A stretch of DNA of 64,000 bases from contig CM038916.1 in the NCBI GenBank assembly GCA_021904315.1, forward strand, positions 16,699,897 through 16,763,896, read 5' to 3'. Shown in pieces: positions 24,713-36,254 of this stretch. Made by a program: the position numbers and the translations under genes. The notes below the pieces were generated by a model. That model was not told where the DNA came from, searched no databases, and saw only the letters and a program-made list of their open reading frames with translations. This stretch comes from Sphagnum magellanicum. Its lineage: Eukaryota; Streptophyta; Sphagnopsida; Sphagnales; Sphagnaceae. Each line of letters begins with the position of its first letter. The stretch's first letter is position 1.

Positions 24713-25490
24713 ACCCAAAAACCTTTTACCTTTTGCTAAACCAAAAAAGAAAACCCTAAACCCCAAACCCTTACCTTTTTGCTACACCAAAAGCACCCTA
24801 TAACCCTAAAACCTTATCTTTCTACATCACCCAAAAGCACCCTAAACCCTAAAACCTTACCTTTCTACATCACCCAAAAGCACCCTATAACCCTAAAACC
24901 TTACCTTTCTACATCACCCAAAAGCACCCTATAACCCTAAAACCTTACCTTTCTACATCACCCAAAAGCACCCACAACCCTAAAACCTTACCTTTCTACA
25001 TCACCCAAAAGCACCCACAACCCTAAAACCCTCACCTCTCTACATCACCCAAAACCCTAAAACCTTGCCTTTCTAAATCACCCAAAAACATCCTAAACCC
25101 TTACCATTCTACATCACCCGAGAGCACCCTAAACCCTAAAACCTTAGCTTTCTGAATCGCCTAATAACACCATAAAGCTGAAAACCTTACCTTTCTACAT
25201 CACCCAAAACCCTAAAACCTTGGCTTTCTAAATCACCCCAAAACACCCCTAAACCCTTAGCATTCTACATCACCCAAGAGCACCCTAAACCCTAAAACCT
25301 TTACCTTTTTAAATCGCCCATAAAGCCGAAAACCTTACCTTTCTACATCATCCAAAACCCTGTCTTTCTAAATCACCCCAAAAACACCCAAAACCCTAAA
25401 ACCTTACCTTTCTACATCACCCCAAAAAAACCCTAAACCTCACCCTTTTTGAAAACAACCAAAAACACCCAAAACCCTAAACCCTTACCT
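24713..25490. repeat. 44-bp minisatellite with telomere-like core
   Basis: The unit is roughly CCTTACCTTTCTACATCACC, then CAAAAGCACCCTATAACCCT, then AAAA. The spacing is exactly 44 bp at 24855, 24899 and 24943. About fifteen units are present, degraded towards both ends with shorter variants. Each ends in a CCCTAAAA word, so the array looks seeded by telomere-like sequence. Confidence 0.9.
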
Positions 25491-25837
25491 TTTTATAATC
25501 TCTCTGGAGAACCCAATTATGTACCTACAATTGTTTTGTTACATTTGAAGCAAATGGGTTCAAAACATAAAAATAAAACTAAAAATAATTATAATTATTA
25601 TTCTTTAGTGGTGAATTTTGGCACTGTGTTGAAAAATAAAAATAAAACAGAAAATATGTAATATGATTTCAAGAATATTTCAAGAATATTTCAAGAGTAA
25701 AAGAGTTCATTTGAAATGAGATAAAAATTAAGTCAAATTTTTTTAAGAATTAAATAAATTTTTTCATTATTTCAACTAATCCAAATTTAGCAATGGATTT
25801 TTTTTTGAAATTTTATTTTTTGAAAAAAAAAAACTCT
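25491..25837. other. AT-rich spacer
   Basis: No gene. Includes a short repeated ATTTCAAGAAT block near 25668. Confidence 0.4.
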
Positions 25838-25838
25838 A

Positions 25839-26107
25839 ATTTGGTGAAATAGGCAACCCCCATTTGGAATATCCCATTTTTATTAAGTATTTAAAATCCA
25901 CTTATTGACATTAAAAATAAAATTTATAAAATCATATTTTTAGAAATAAATAAATAAATAAATAAATATTTGATTTGGTAAAATAGCCAACCCCCCCTTT
26001 GGAATATCCCATTTTTATTAAGTATTTAAAATCCACTTATTGACATTAAAAATAAAATTTATGAAATCATGTTTTTAGAAATAAATAAATAAATAAATAA
26101 ATAAATA
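25839..26107. repeat. 134-bp direct duplication
   Basis: Two close copies begin TTGGTRAAATAGSCAACCCC at 25841 and 25975, and each ends in an AAAT run of differing length. Confidence 0.9.
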
Positions 26108-27123
26108 ACTATTTTGGGCTTTAATATATTTTATTTTTACTGTTTAGAAAAAGGCTTAAAATTTTTTTTAGTCAAATCTAAGGTACCAACTAGATACCTA
26201 CTAACTACTTATAGGTAGGTAGGTATAGGTACCTAGTAGTGTTGTGTTCCGGGCCAGATCCCAAAAATGAAATCGGGACCTGGAATGACGGGCCAATGGG
26301 CGTCTCGACATGTTCGGGATGTCAGTTTTTGGTCCGCGACGTCAGTCCGGCACGTGCCTAGGAGACCCCACCCGTGCCCCCCCTTTCTGCCCGCTCTCCA
26401 AGCGGGCAGCCCAAACCCCAAAGAAAAAAAGAAATTGACCTGGTGCCTTTACTCCCCCTATAGGCGCTCACTCGTCGGGTTCCAGCCCGGTTCTCACCTT
26501 TGGGAACCTGGAACCGGTGGGTAGGGGTATCACATATATACCCTTTATGGTTGCCTATTTTCTCAAAACCAGACAACCGGGCTGGGACCCTTGAACTGAG
26601 GTGATATTTATTTATTTCAATTTTGTGTTGTTGCTCGAGTGGTAAATCGCCCATAAGTAATATTTAGCCAAAAAATTAGCAATATTCAAAATATGAAAGT
26701 AGAAAAATCCTAAGCACCCTTTTCATATTGTTGACAATTGTGGCTAATTTTGGCAATTTTTTTGGGATTTGTTTCATATATTTGGCAAAAATTTTTTTCA
26801 AAAAAAAGGGGATATCTTACATAATTTTTACTTTTTTTTCAAGCAGGGAATTTGTGACAATTTGTGACAGAATACTCTTTTTTTAATTATTTTTTTCAAA
26901 ATATTTTTCACAAAATGGTGAGAATTAGCCACAAACAAAAAAGAAAAATCACTGCATTTAAGGCACAATCTGGGTTGAAATTGGCGAAACATGGGTGGAG
27001 ATTTGGCGAAACTGCGAGTCGTCACTGCAAGGGGAGAGAGAGCGGAATGGGTGAGGATGGGAAGGGAAGGGAAGCGAATGAAGCGGAGCGCGGAGAAAGA
27101 GACTTTGCCGTTTGCGCAAAACA

Positions 27124-27162
<39 letters not shown>

Positions 27163-27192
27163 AAGGCGGCTGCGACACCAGAGGAGCTAGTC
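26108..27192. other. Mixed spacer with GC-rich island and GA repeat
   Basis: 26232-26530 is abruptly GC-rich and contains GGTTCC/GGAACC words (GGAACCTGGAACCGG) shared with the repeat in SEC8 intron 14. 26641-26790 matches, inverted, DNA at 50.9 kb. A pure GA run lies at 27127-27160. Open frames across the GA run are low-complexity Arg-Glu or Ser-Leu repeats and are rejected as genes. Confidence 0.5.
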
Positions 27193-28866
27193 TACAGTAC
27201 GCTCGCTGCCTGCACTTCCTTGGAAATCCATGTCTAAGGTATCAGGATAGTAAGCTTTTTCTCCGTTTTTTTTTTCCCGCCCCCTTTTTTCTTTCTTGCT
27301 AGTGCCGGGATTTACATGTCGAACGGAGCTTTTCACTGTCTGTGACAAGCAAGCAAACAAGCAAGCACGCAAAAATACTTCTGCAGCACTGGTCGTCGGA
27401 GCCGGTGGCGGCAGCAACATCAGCTTCTCCTGAAGCTGCTCGAGCTCCTGATTCAACTGCTTGCAAAATTTGACGTCGTCATCGCCGAGCGACGTACCCG
27501 ACGATGACGACCATCATGTTCCGGCTTCTTTTCTGAATCCTTTCTTTCTTTCTTTGTGCAGCCGCCGGCCGGCCGGCCGGCCGGCGTGGTCTGAAGCCTT
27601 TTTATTTCCCCCGGCGCGCGCGAGTCTCGATTCTCGATTTATTATATGTTATGATCGACTGATCCTTCTCTGTAGCCGGGCGCGCGGGGAGGCCTGCTGC
27701 ACCAAGACAAGTTTTCTGAATGGTTAGAACTCTTTCAACTCGTGCAGGTCAATCGATTGATCATCATCATAGATGACATATCATCATGTGATGTTTTAGC
27801 TTGGTTTCTAGCTGAGCCTAAATATGCTGCATCCTGTGGAAATAATTGCAAGTTACGACATGACATTATTGATTCAAATCGCGGCGTTGCAGTATATATG
27901 AGAGCGCGTGACTAGAGCAGCAGCAGCTTCGATGCTTTTGTTCACAACAAGCTAGTAAGTGTAGTACTGCAGGATATGTTTCTGTTTCTTCTGTGATGTA
28001 GATGTGCGGCCGCGAAGACGTAGTAGCTTCTTCTTGCTGACGACGTAATACGTTCTATTGTCGATAAATTTCGCAATTAGACGTTTCTTGCTCCGCCCAA
28101 ATCCAAGGTTCAAGAATCACGTCGGCGGCCTGCTCGCACGCGGATATCTTGTATCGGAATAGTTTCTTGTCGTCGATGTTCCGTGTCGAATATCTTGCAG
28201 AAGTCGCGGCTGACTGGATCGCGAAGTAGTGCATGCTTTCGGAACTGCATTATATGATCTGCTTGTATTTGTGCTGCATATAGGACTGCCGCTTGAGCAG
28301 CATTGAGATCCGATGAAGATCACGTCGTCTCTAGCTAGCTCCTCTCGTGTTGCAGCCGCTGCCATAATGAGGCCGCTAGCTGCTAGGTGCACATGATCTG
28401 TAGTACTGTAGAAATGTTGATTGTTAAAGGTGAATCCGCATTCTCAAATGTGCTTTTTCTTTTTCGAGCCTTTTCGAGATATCTTCAGAGCTGCTCTCAT
28501 GGAACGATCAGCGTTAGAGCTGCATATTGCACGAGTACTTGAGGCTCTGCATGTCATCAGAAGCATTCTGCTGCATCTGAGGTCGCGGGACTAATTGTAG
28601 CGCTCGTCGCAAGTGATCATCTGCGACGCATCCATGCAGATCCTGTGACTCCTAACTTTTAACCTCCTTGTGTCGACGACTTCAGAGCACGGCGCATGAG
28701 TCAAAGTTTGGTGTGCATTTGTTTGTGTGAAGGAAGGCATTGAGAGGAAGAGGAGGAGGAGGAGGAGGAGCGAGAACAAGTGTGCCGCAGCTGCTTACAC
28801 CGATTTTACAGCGTGCTTGACCGCTGATCCATGAGCTTTCTTCAACAACGCTGCTCACAATATACG
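27193..28866 (+). promoter_or_regulatory. GC-rich promoter and long leader of the GIF gene
   Basis: The sequence is markedly more GC-rich than the flanks, with a GGCC run (27566-27583), GCAGCAGCAG words and an AGG run (28748-28770). A TATA-like site lies at 27893. A donor-like GTAAGT at 27955 suggests a leader intron. No coding frame was recognised. Confidence 0.45.
27893..27899 (+). promoter_or_regulatory. TATA box candidate for the GIF gene
   Basis: TATATAT in an otherwise GC-rich zone. It would give a leader of about 940 bases before the start codon, so a leader intron is likely if this is the true promoter. Confidence 0.35.
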
Positions 28867-30324
28867 ATGCAGCAAATGGCGTCGACCTATGGAAGTTCCA
28901 ACATGCAGATCACCACAGAGCTCATCCAGAAGGTAATTCTTCCTCTCACGAGTCATGCCTTGGATGCTGCTGCTTACAAAAGCGGCGTATAGAACGTCCA
29001 CCACTGCATGGCTCGCTCGCTCGGTTGCTGCGTGCCATGATATGATCATTGAAATGCTCAGATTCTGTGCAGCTTCAGTAAAAACATCAACGAGAAGTAC
29101 ATGTAGGAGGAGATTGTAAGATGCCGTGCAAGATCTTACAAGTGCATTATTGTTTGTTTCACGCATGATCTTCGGTTTTCTAACATCACGCGCAGGGGAC
29201 TTGTGTGTTGTGGTGGTGGGTTACTGTGTGACTCACAGTATTTGGATGAGAACAAGCAGCTCATTCTTGCTATTCTTGACAACCAGAACCTTGGCAAAAT
29301 CCACGATTGCGCTACGTAAGTACCTAATTGGGTTCCTCCTGCTGCACACACTCTTCATGGCTGATCACCTGCATTGCTTTTTTTCAATGGAGTAATATGA
29401 TGAACTCGTGTTATTTAGAGGGTGATCGAGTGCACATGTTTTTCAATTTGGCATTCATGGGTACTGAACTCAAGATCGTGTGGGGAGAAATGAATGAATG
29501 CTGCAGGTACCAAGCGAGGTTGCAGCAGAATTTGATGTACCTGGCAGCCATAGCTGATGCGCAGCAGCCACAAGCTGGAACAACAGCTGCTCACAACCCA
29601 CCACCTCAGGTACTCTAGTGGTTTTCTTCGTCGAAAGCAGAGTTCATAGTTCATTCCATGCTGCTAGGATCGCTTTGCTATACATCATGTCGCTGTCATG
29701 AAGATCTATTGAGAATTCTGGGGTTGTGAGAACGAGATCACACATGTGGGGGCGTTTCTGGAGAGGATTCTTCTAGCTAGTTAGGAGCGTTAGAAATTGA
29801 CACCAGCAGCTTGGGTGCTTGTCTTGGAATTGCCATGTATGCAGGCTGCTCCAGCACCCCCGGTCCATGAACAAGCAGCTGCCCAACAGTACCTGCAGCA
29901 GCAGCAGCTATTCATGACCCAACGGAACTCGATTCCTCAGTACCTGCAGCAAGCATCGCAGCAGCAATCCTTCTACACCCAACAAGCGATGATGCAGTCG
30001 GGCGGCGGTTGCAACAGCGGCGGACTCCAAATGTTTTCGAGCGAGAGAGGCATTCATGGGGACTGCAACGGATCATCGCAGCTGTCAGCAGGATTCTCAG
30101 ACGGCGGCGGCTCGACTAGAGATGGCAATCAGTCCTGCCTAGGGTTACGCGGAGATCAGATCCATCATGGAGGTGGACGTCACGGACCTGATCTTGGGAT
30201 GGTCTCCGATCCCCAGCTCGCGGGACACAGAGATGGAGGTGGATCATCGGGGCAACAGGGAGGAGGTGGGGATGATTCAGAGACGTCTTATCTGAAGGCA
30301 ACTTCGGATGCCAGTAGTTTGTGA
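28867..30324 (+). CDS. GIF: GRF-interacting factor (GIF / ANGUSTIFOLIA3-type) coactivator
   Basis: Four exons: 28867-28932, 29239-29315, 29507-29609, 29845-30324, joining in frame to 241 aa with GT-AG introns. Residues about 15-68 are the SNH/SSXT domain: TTELIQKYLDENKQLILAI, DNQNLGK, then YQARLQQNLMYLAAIADAQ. After it comes a Gln-rich stretch (AAQQYLQQQQLF, SQQQSFYTQQ), then a Gly-rich acidic tail ending DDSETSYLKATSDASSL, like the ETLYLK ending of Arabidopsis GIF1. Family members bind GRF transcription factors through this domain and recruit SWI/SNF remodellers in the nucleus to promote cell proliferation in growing organs. MQQM at 28867 resembles family starts. An in-frame ATG at 28831 would add 12 residues. 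Confidence 0.93.
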
Positions 30325-31390
30325 AAGTGGGTAGAAGCTGGAAGAATTCTGCTGCTTCATACTCGAGATCATCACGCCTAACTAATTCCTCCCAAGTGCA
30401 GCTCCGGTTGCTGTGATCTCATTCGCGGTTGCTCCAAAAGCGAAAAAAAGAAGGGATTCGTGACGCACTGAAGACAGTTGCCGCCGGAGGTTAAAGAGAG
30501 ATCCACTTCCTTTCATTACTGTAGTAGCCTTATGAAACTTACGGTTGCTATAGTAGCACCATTTTTTTCTTGAACATTATAAATTTCTCTCGAACTTCGC
30601 CACGAGTTACAACAATTGTATCTTCTTTTCTCTCGATCTCATGATCATCAGGGAACTCTAGCTTTCAATACGACAGATGGTCAATGGGTGGAAGGGGAAG
30701 ACCCGGGTGATTATGGCATTAGGTCTCCTGCTCCTCACGGTTGGTTAGTTCACATGACCGCACAAAGATTGGGCAATCAGACTCTGAGAGAACAAGATCT
30801 GTAAACCCCCATTCCTTGTTGCGGTCTTGTTGGGAATCGGGAATAGTTGCAGGAGGCAGCAACAAGCAGTTCTACAGGCGATTCCTGAATGAAGGCTCAC
30901 GGAAGCAGGCATAAATGGATCGATCTTCCGAGCTTCTGACAGTACTCGTCTACGACCAACTTGGAGAGAAGGATTTCCTCCTTGACCACCTTCATCTTCT
31001 TCTTCTGTTTGAATATGTTGATATGTTTTTTTAGGTTTTTTTCCTTTTTGCCCTAATTTCTTCCATTTCTTCCTTAACCTTCTTATGTCTAATTAGGCTC
31101 TTGCAATGAAACTGTTTTTCGCCTGACCTGTTTTTACATCATCTTGGTTGTCAAGGAAGTGGTTTTTGACTGTTGGTTTTGCAAAAGGGTTTGTTTCAAT
31201 CTTCTCTTTGAAAAAGAAAATTCAAAGGGGTTCCTGAAAGGGTTTTATGAATCTCCACTACCTGACTATTCATTCATTCCGAAATTTCTTCTATCTGCTA
31301 CACCTATCTTTGTTCTTTATTTCATTCTCATGCAACACAGAGAGAGTGCAGTTCTGGTTCTGGTTCTGGTTCTTGATTTTTTTTTTTGAG
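30325..31390 (+). other. Probable 3' UTR of GIF and following spacer
   Basis: Composition stays gene-like to about 30990. A 49-codon open stretch (30658-30804) is not recognised and probably lies in the 3' UTR. Beyond it the sequence becomes AT-rich. Confidence 0.4.
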
Positions 31391-31957
31391 TCTTCGTTCA
31401 ATCACTAGGACTCTTTCTGATGATGATGATGATGGAAGGATCATCAAATCGTCATGGGTTTTTAGTTTTTATCCTCCATTTGCTGTTTTCATCAATGTAT
31501 TTGTTCTTTGAATGTTGTCAAGCTCATTTTGTCACAAATATAATATACCTATTAAACCTAAAGACTCTGAAAGACTCGGCTTCAATTTATATATATATAT
31601 ATATATATATTAGTGTAATTGAAGGGGCATGTTAGCCAATGCAATTTTTTCCTCTGCTGTTGTTGTTGTTGGGGGCTGTTTATAAAAACAGAATGCCTAC
31701 TTTGGTGGGTGGGAATTCTGTTTACTGGGACATCCCCCATTTTTATTTGATTTTTCAATTTCTCCTATGTTACTTGACAGGTAGCTATGGCATATCACAG
31801 ATTTAAATTTTAAAAATAAAATCGAAGAATGTCCTTACATTTGATAAAGCACTTGACAAGCAGCTTTATCGGAATGTGGCTTGCATTGACTTCTTCACCT
31901 CACATGGGTCTTTGTGTCAATAAAGCTTGAAGCCTCAAGGTTTACTCTATACACTAT
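31391..31957. other. Spacer with TA microsatellite
   Basis: A pure TA run lies at 31589-31611. No gene was seen. Confidence 0.5.
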
Positions 31958-32590
31958 AAGGCCCACTTTAGTAGATGGGGGTTCCAGGGTCCAAATTTGG
32001 AGTCATTTGAAGCAAATTGAATCATTGAGTTGGACCAAGCCTTAGACTCTAGTTTGCATCTTGGTTCTTCAAATTATGAGCTCTCTTTTTTTTTTTCTTT
32101 TTTCTTTATTTTTTTAGGGTCTGAACCAATTGATGATCTCTCGAAAATAGTGCCATGTAGATTCAGCCTTGATTTGCCACTTTTGTGTCTTGGACCCTAG
32201 CTTACATCTTGGTTCTCCAAATCATGAGCTTTCCTTTGAATTTTAGTTTTCTCTGTTTTTTGGGTCTGAACCAATTGAATTTCCTTTCAAAACGGTCTTA
32301 TGTAAGTTTTGCCTCGATTTGCCACTTTTTGGTCTTGGACCCTAGAGCTCTTCCATCTTGATTCTCTCAATCACAAGCTTTCATTTGAGCTCCTTTTTCT
32401 TTTGTCTTTGTTTTTGGTCTGAGCCAATTGAATTTCCCTCCAAAATGGTGCCATGTAGGTTTAGCCTTGAAAATTTGCCACTTTTTGGTCGTGGTCTCTC
32501 ATCTAAAGGATGTGAGGCCAATTTGTGGCTCTCAGCCAAAAGGATTGTTCTATTTCATTGGAACTTGGACCCTCATCTAAAATGGCCCAA
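31958..32590 (+). mobile_element. Inverted-repeat element, family B copy 1 (internally triplicated)
   Basis: The ends are imperfect inverted repeats: AAGGCCCACTTTAGTAGATG at the left, and CATCTAAAATGGCCCAAT at the right. The interior contains three tandem units of about 147 bp (from 32036, 32185 and 32330) with words such as CATCTTGGTTCT, CCAATTGAATTTCC and TTTGCCACTTTTTGGTC. A single-unit copy lies inverted at 49.25-49.56 kb. There is no transposase frame. TAA-like flanks would suit a Harbinger-type target site, which is only a guess. Confidence 0.65.
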
Positions 32591-35500
32591 TGATAACCCA
32601 ATGATGATAGAGTTTTCCAAAGATGAAATGACATCGAACACTTGTTATTTTTATGTGACGTATTGATAGCTTTTACCATTTGGTTTCATAGATCATAAGT
32701 CTGAAGTAAAAAATTCAACCATAGTTGACTTCCATCGCTTGTAAGTGTTGGCTTCGATTTATATTGTCAAATATAAATTTTCAAAGAATGTTCGAAAGTA
32801 GTTGAATATGAAGAAAGATCTATTGTTTTGAACAACATTACCATGAAGAGCTAAGGTTGGTCTTCTTCATAGGATAAATGTCAACCAAACCAAACCAAAC
32901 CAAACCTAATTGGGCAATCTACTACATTAAGGATGAGGTTGTTCTTGATAGAATAAACATCAATGAAACTAAAGAGGGTAGGACTACATAACAATGAAGT
33001 TTTTAATTCTACAATGATGTCAATGGAACCAAATTTGTTGCAATTACATAATGATGACAATGGAGTTGAACGAATGCAACCCATGAATCATAAACTATTT
33101 CTTAATAAATGATATTCTTCCCATGATATATGAAAAACAATATTTATCCATGAAAGATGAACCTACTTTTTAGTATTATATTTTGTAAGGTTTTATAATT
33201 GATGTTTTGTAATGTACACTTGGGTGGAATGGATTTCATCAATGCAATATGGAAAATAAAAGGTCAATGAATGCATGGAATTAGAATAGACTAAGTTTGT
33301 AGGATATTATTTGACAAATTCTCAAAAAAAAATTGATTATTAAGAAGTAGCAAAGAAATAGCAACAAAATTGGAGTAAGGACACCTTGTAAAAGGTCAAT
33401 GAAGAACTTATTAAATGGTATTAAGAGACAAACAATTTGCAAACTCTTGGATGAGTATTTATGATAAATTATGCACAATTTGAATGTCATTCATGATTGT
33501 AAAGGCTCTTATTTTTTAGATCCTTTGTTGTGAGCCATTTTACCTTCAATTTTTTGGAGTGTGTGCAATGATATGGGTCATTGATATGTCCCTTGTTTCT
33601 TGCTTCATCTAGGCCGGCAAAGACTTTAACAAATCACCTTGGATGATCAATGGTGGTTTAGGGTTTAGGGTTTATTATGTATGCAATATGCAATGGTTGT
33701 ACCTATGAATGCGGGGACGTGTCATCTTACCATGATGGGATATATGAAATGACAAATGTTGAAGTTGTGATGTGAAGAATGCTTGAAACCTTGAACTTAT
33801 TGTTAAGGGTACTAGAGAAGACATGAATTGGAAGGTGGTTTTTGCATTAAAATGTGAAAGATCATTATGATATTCATGGAAGTAGTTTGTCAAGGAATTG
33901 TGGTTCAATTGATGCTTATCCATTTATGTGGAATACTTGGTTATGTAAGGGCTTGAAATTGTTGTTTCTCTTCTACCATATATATTTTTTCTTACAATAC
34001 TAGCAACCATATTACATTGGACCCATCTCTTGCTTATACTAATGGGAATGTATTGGTCTTATTGTCCCACATGGCAAAATCAGAGATCCTTTCTTGCCCA
34101 CAACCTTGTTACTTGAATTTTCCTATTACAAATGATCTTCTTCCACTAATTATACAATTCCTTCTTTACTGCATGGTGAGATCTTCTTGATCTTGATTAT
34201 GCATTGGCATCTCTTGAGCATAAGGCATGTGGAGATGAAAGAAAGGTGAGATTGTCATGATCAAGGTTGCTAAGGCTTTTTCTTGTGTATCCTTTAAAGA
34301 ATCAAAGCATTGAAGGGCACGGCGATGAAGAAGTCAATTGTTGGCCAAGTGCACAATGAGTTGCACTACATGGTGGTAATGATTGGGAAAATGAAAATTG
34401 AAATTAGGTTATGCTCTTGAATTTGAGGTTGAAAAACATTTCTAATGCAATGCTAAAATTGTTGGATCCTTGAAGACCCAATGATAATATGATTACGGTC
34501 CATAATTAAGTGAACTTCACTCCTTGCACACATAACATCATAATTGCTACCTTTGATGTTCATGCTATGATGAAAAAACATGAATGTGAAACAATGAGGG
34601 ATTTGGTATTGGTATACTTGTGGACTTTCTTGTTGGATTATATTTCAGATTTCAGTGAATGTGGATATGCTGGATATATTAGAGTTTTTGCCATTGTGTA
34701 AGTTTTATCATTGGAGATTTGTTGTTAACTTACAACCTGATCACAACTTGATTCAAATGTTAATCCAAAAATGGACCTGCAAAATAGGAGCAGTACTCAC
34801 ATACCCTAGAATTGAATTTGCCATAAAATGGGTCTCTTAAAGAAACCCGTTTTGAGTCAAATTTTCATTTGTTCTGGAAGCATTGCAAAGCCATGGGATT
34901 TTGTGAATCTGTGACGATGACGTAGATTTGGAACTCATATTTACAACATCATTCAACAAGGAAGATTTCAGAATTTTGGACAACTCTTACATTCAAAAAC
35001 TCTCGGGATAGTTTACAAACCTGGAATTGGAGGTTGGAAATAAGACAAAACCTCTAGTTCTGGGATTTTCTGAAAATTTTCAAAGAACCCAGTGAGTTTC
35101 ATGAAAGAACTGACAAAGAACCTGCAGTTCAGGGCAGGGTCTTTGGCAGGTTCTTTGGTTTCTTGAGAACCAGGGTTGTGGGTCATGCCCAGTTCTCTGA
35201 TATTTTGAGAACCACTGGTCAAGGCTCCAGATACCTAACCCTCACCCACTGGATCTTTCTTTGAAAAAGAGAGAGCTACCAAACACTGGAACATATTATA
35301 TACAGGAAAAGAGCGTGATGAAGTTGCAGAGAAATCTCCACAACAACAATTATAGGTAACACAACAATGAGTGCAGTCATAACCTCATGAGAGTCGCTCA
35401 CAAAGTGACAGACCATCACCTTCATCACGAACGGCAGTGACAAGCTGCCATGACTACCCACTGAGTTCATCAGCTCCCAACAGTGGGTGTAGATAAGCAT

Positions 35501-36254
35501 ATAATAATCTTCCCAAAAACTTGGGCAAACCATTATACACAATCTGCGTCCTGAGTTTCTGTTGCTTTTCCAGAAGCAATGGGAAGACTCAGATGTGATG
35601 TTGGCTAGCACTCAAGAGACATCGCTAATAAAAAAAGTCGACAGTATCCTCATTCAAGCTGTATATACAGGAAAAGAGGCACATGGAATTGTGGCGCCAT
35701 GTGCTAAAAGTTTGCACCATGGCCCATTTCCACAATGACATGGCAGGATGCAATCAAGGATTTGTGGTCAAGAGGTCACTGACCACTTTGCCAGTTATGG
35801 TCACTTATTTGAACCCTGGAACTCAACAGCAAACCAGTCCCAAGCAAAATAGCCACACCTTTTTGATCTAACCCACTCCTCTAATAAAAATCAAGTGTTT
35901 TGGGTGTGTTTGCAACATCAAACATAGGTGCATGCACACCCGCTACTACAAGAGCACTAAACTGGACCCTTGTCATTGGTACATAAAAAGAGGGTCAGTG
36001 TGTATTCGGCAGTTTTATTTTGGTGGAGAACACAGAATAAAACTGTAGGCCCTCCTTGGTCACAAAAATGTGAAAGAAACTGTCTTTCGCAAAAATGCAA
36101 CCAGCGTAAAACTAATCAATTAAAATCACTAAGAAACCATTGTCAAACACTACTGCCTGGCCATGTGTGAGTGTAAAATGATTCTACTATGGGGAGGATG
36201 TGGTGGATAGACCCATGACACTCTAGATATATATTTATTATTACCATACCTTCT
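32591..36254. other. Spacer between family B element and SEC8
   Basis: AT-rich with scattered short frames that I cannot match. A telomere-like pair lies at 33658-33673. From 34990 to 35225 words of the type AGTTCTGGG, GAACCAGGG and GGTTCTTTGG recur, linking it to the repeat in SEC8 intron 14. 35270-36254 is less AT-rich and may hold the 3' UTR of SEC8. Confidence 0.45.

Noticed and set aside
24713..25490. Regular 44-bp spacing suggesting a CRISPR-like array
   Set aside because: The whole unit repeats with no unique spacers, and the host is a plant; it is a minisatellite.
26864..27302. Several 70-116 codon frames on both strands
   Set aside because: They exist because of the GA run, which reads as Arg-Glu or Ser-Leu repeats in any frame.
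30616..30804. 62-codon plus-strand frame after GIF
   Set aside because: Not recognised. GIF already ends with the family-type tail, so this is most likely 3' UTR.
35276..35611. 111-codon minus-strand frame downstream of SEC8
   Set aside because: Not recognised, no splice or start support, may be 3' UTR. SEC8 already ends with the family-type C-terminus.
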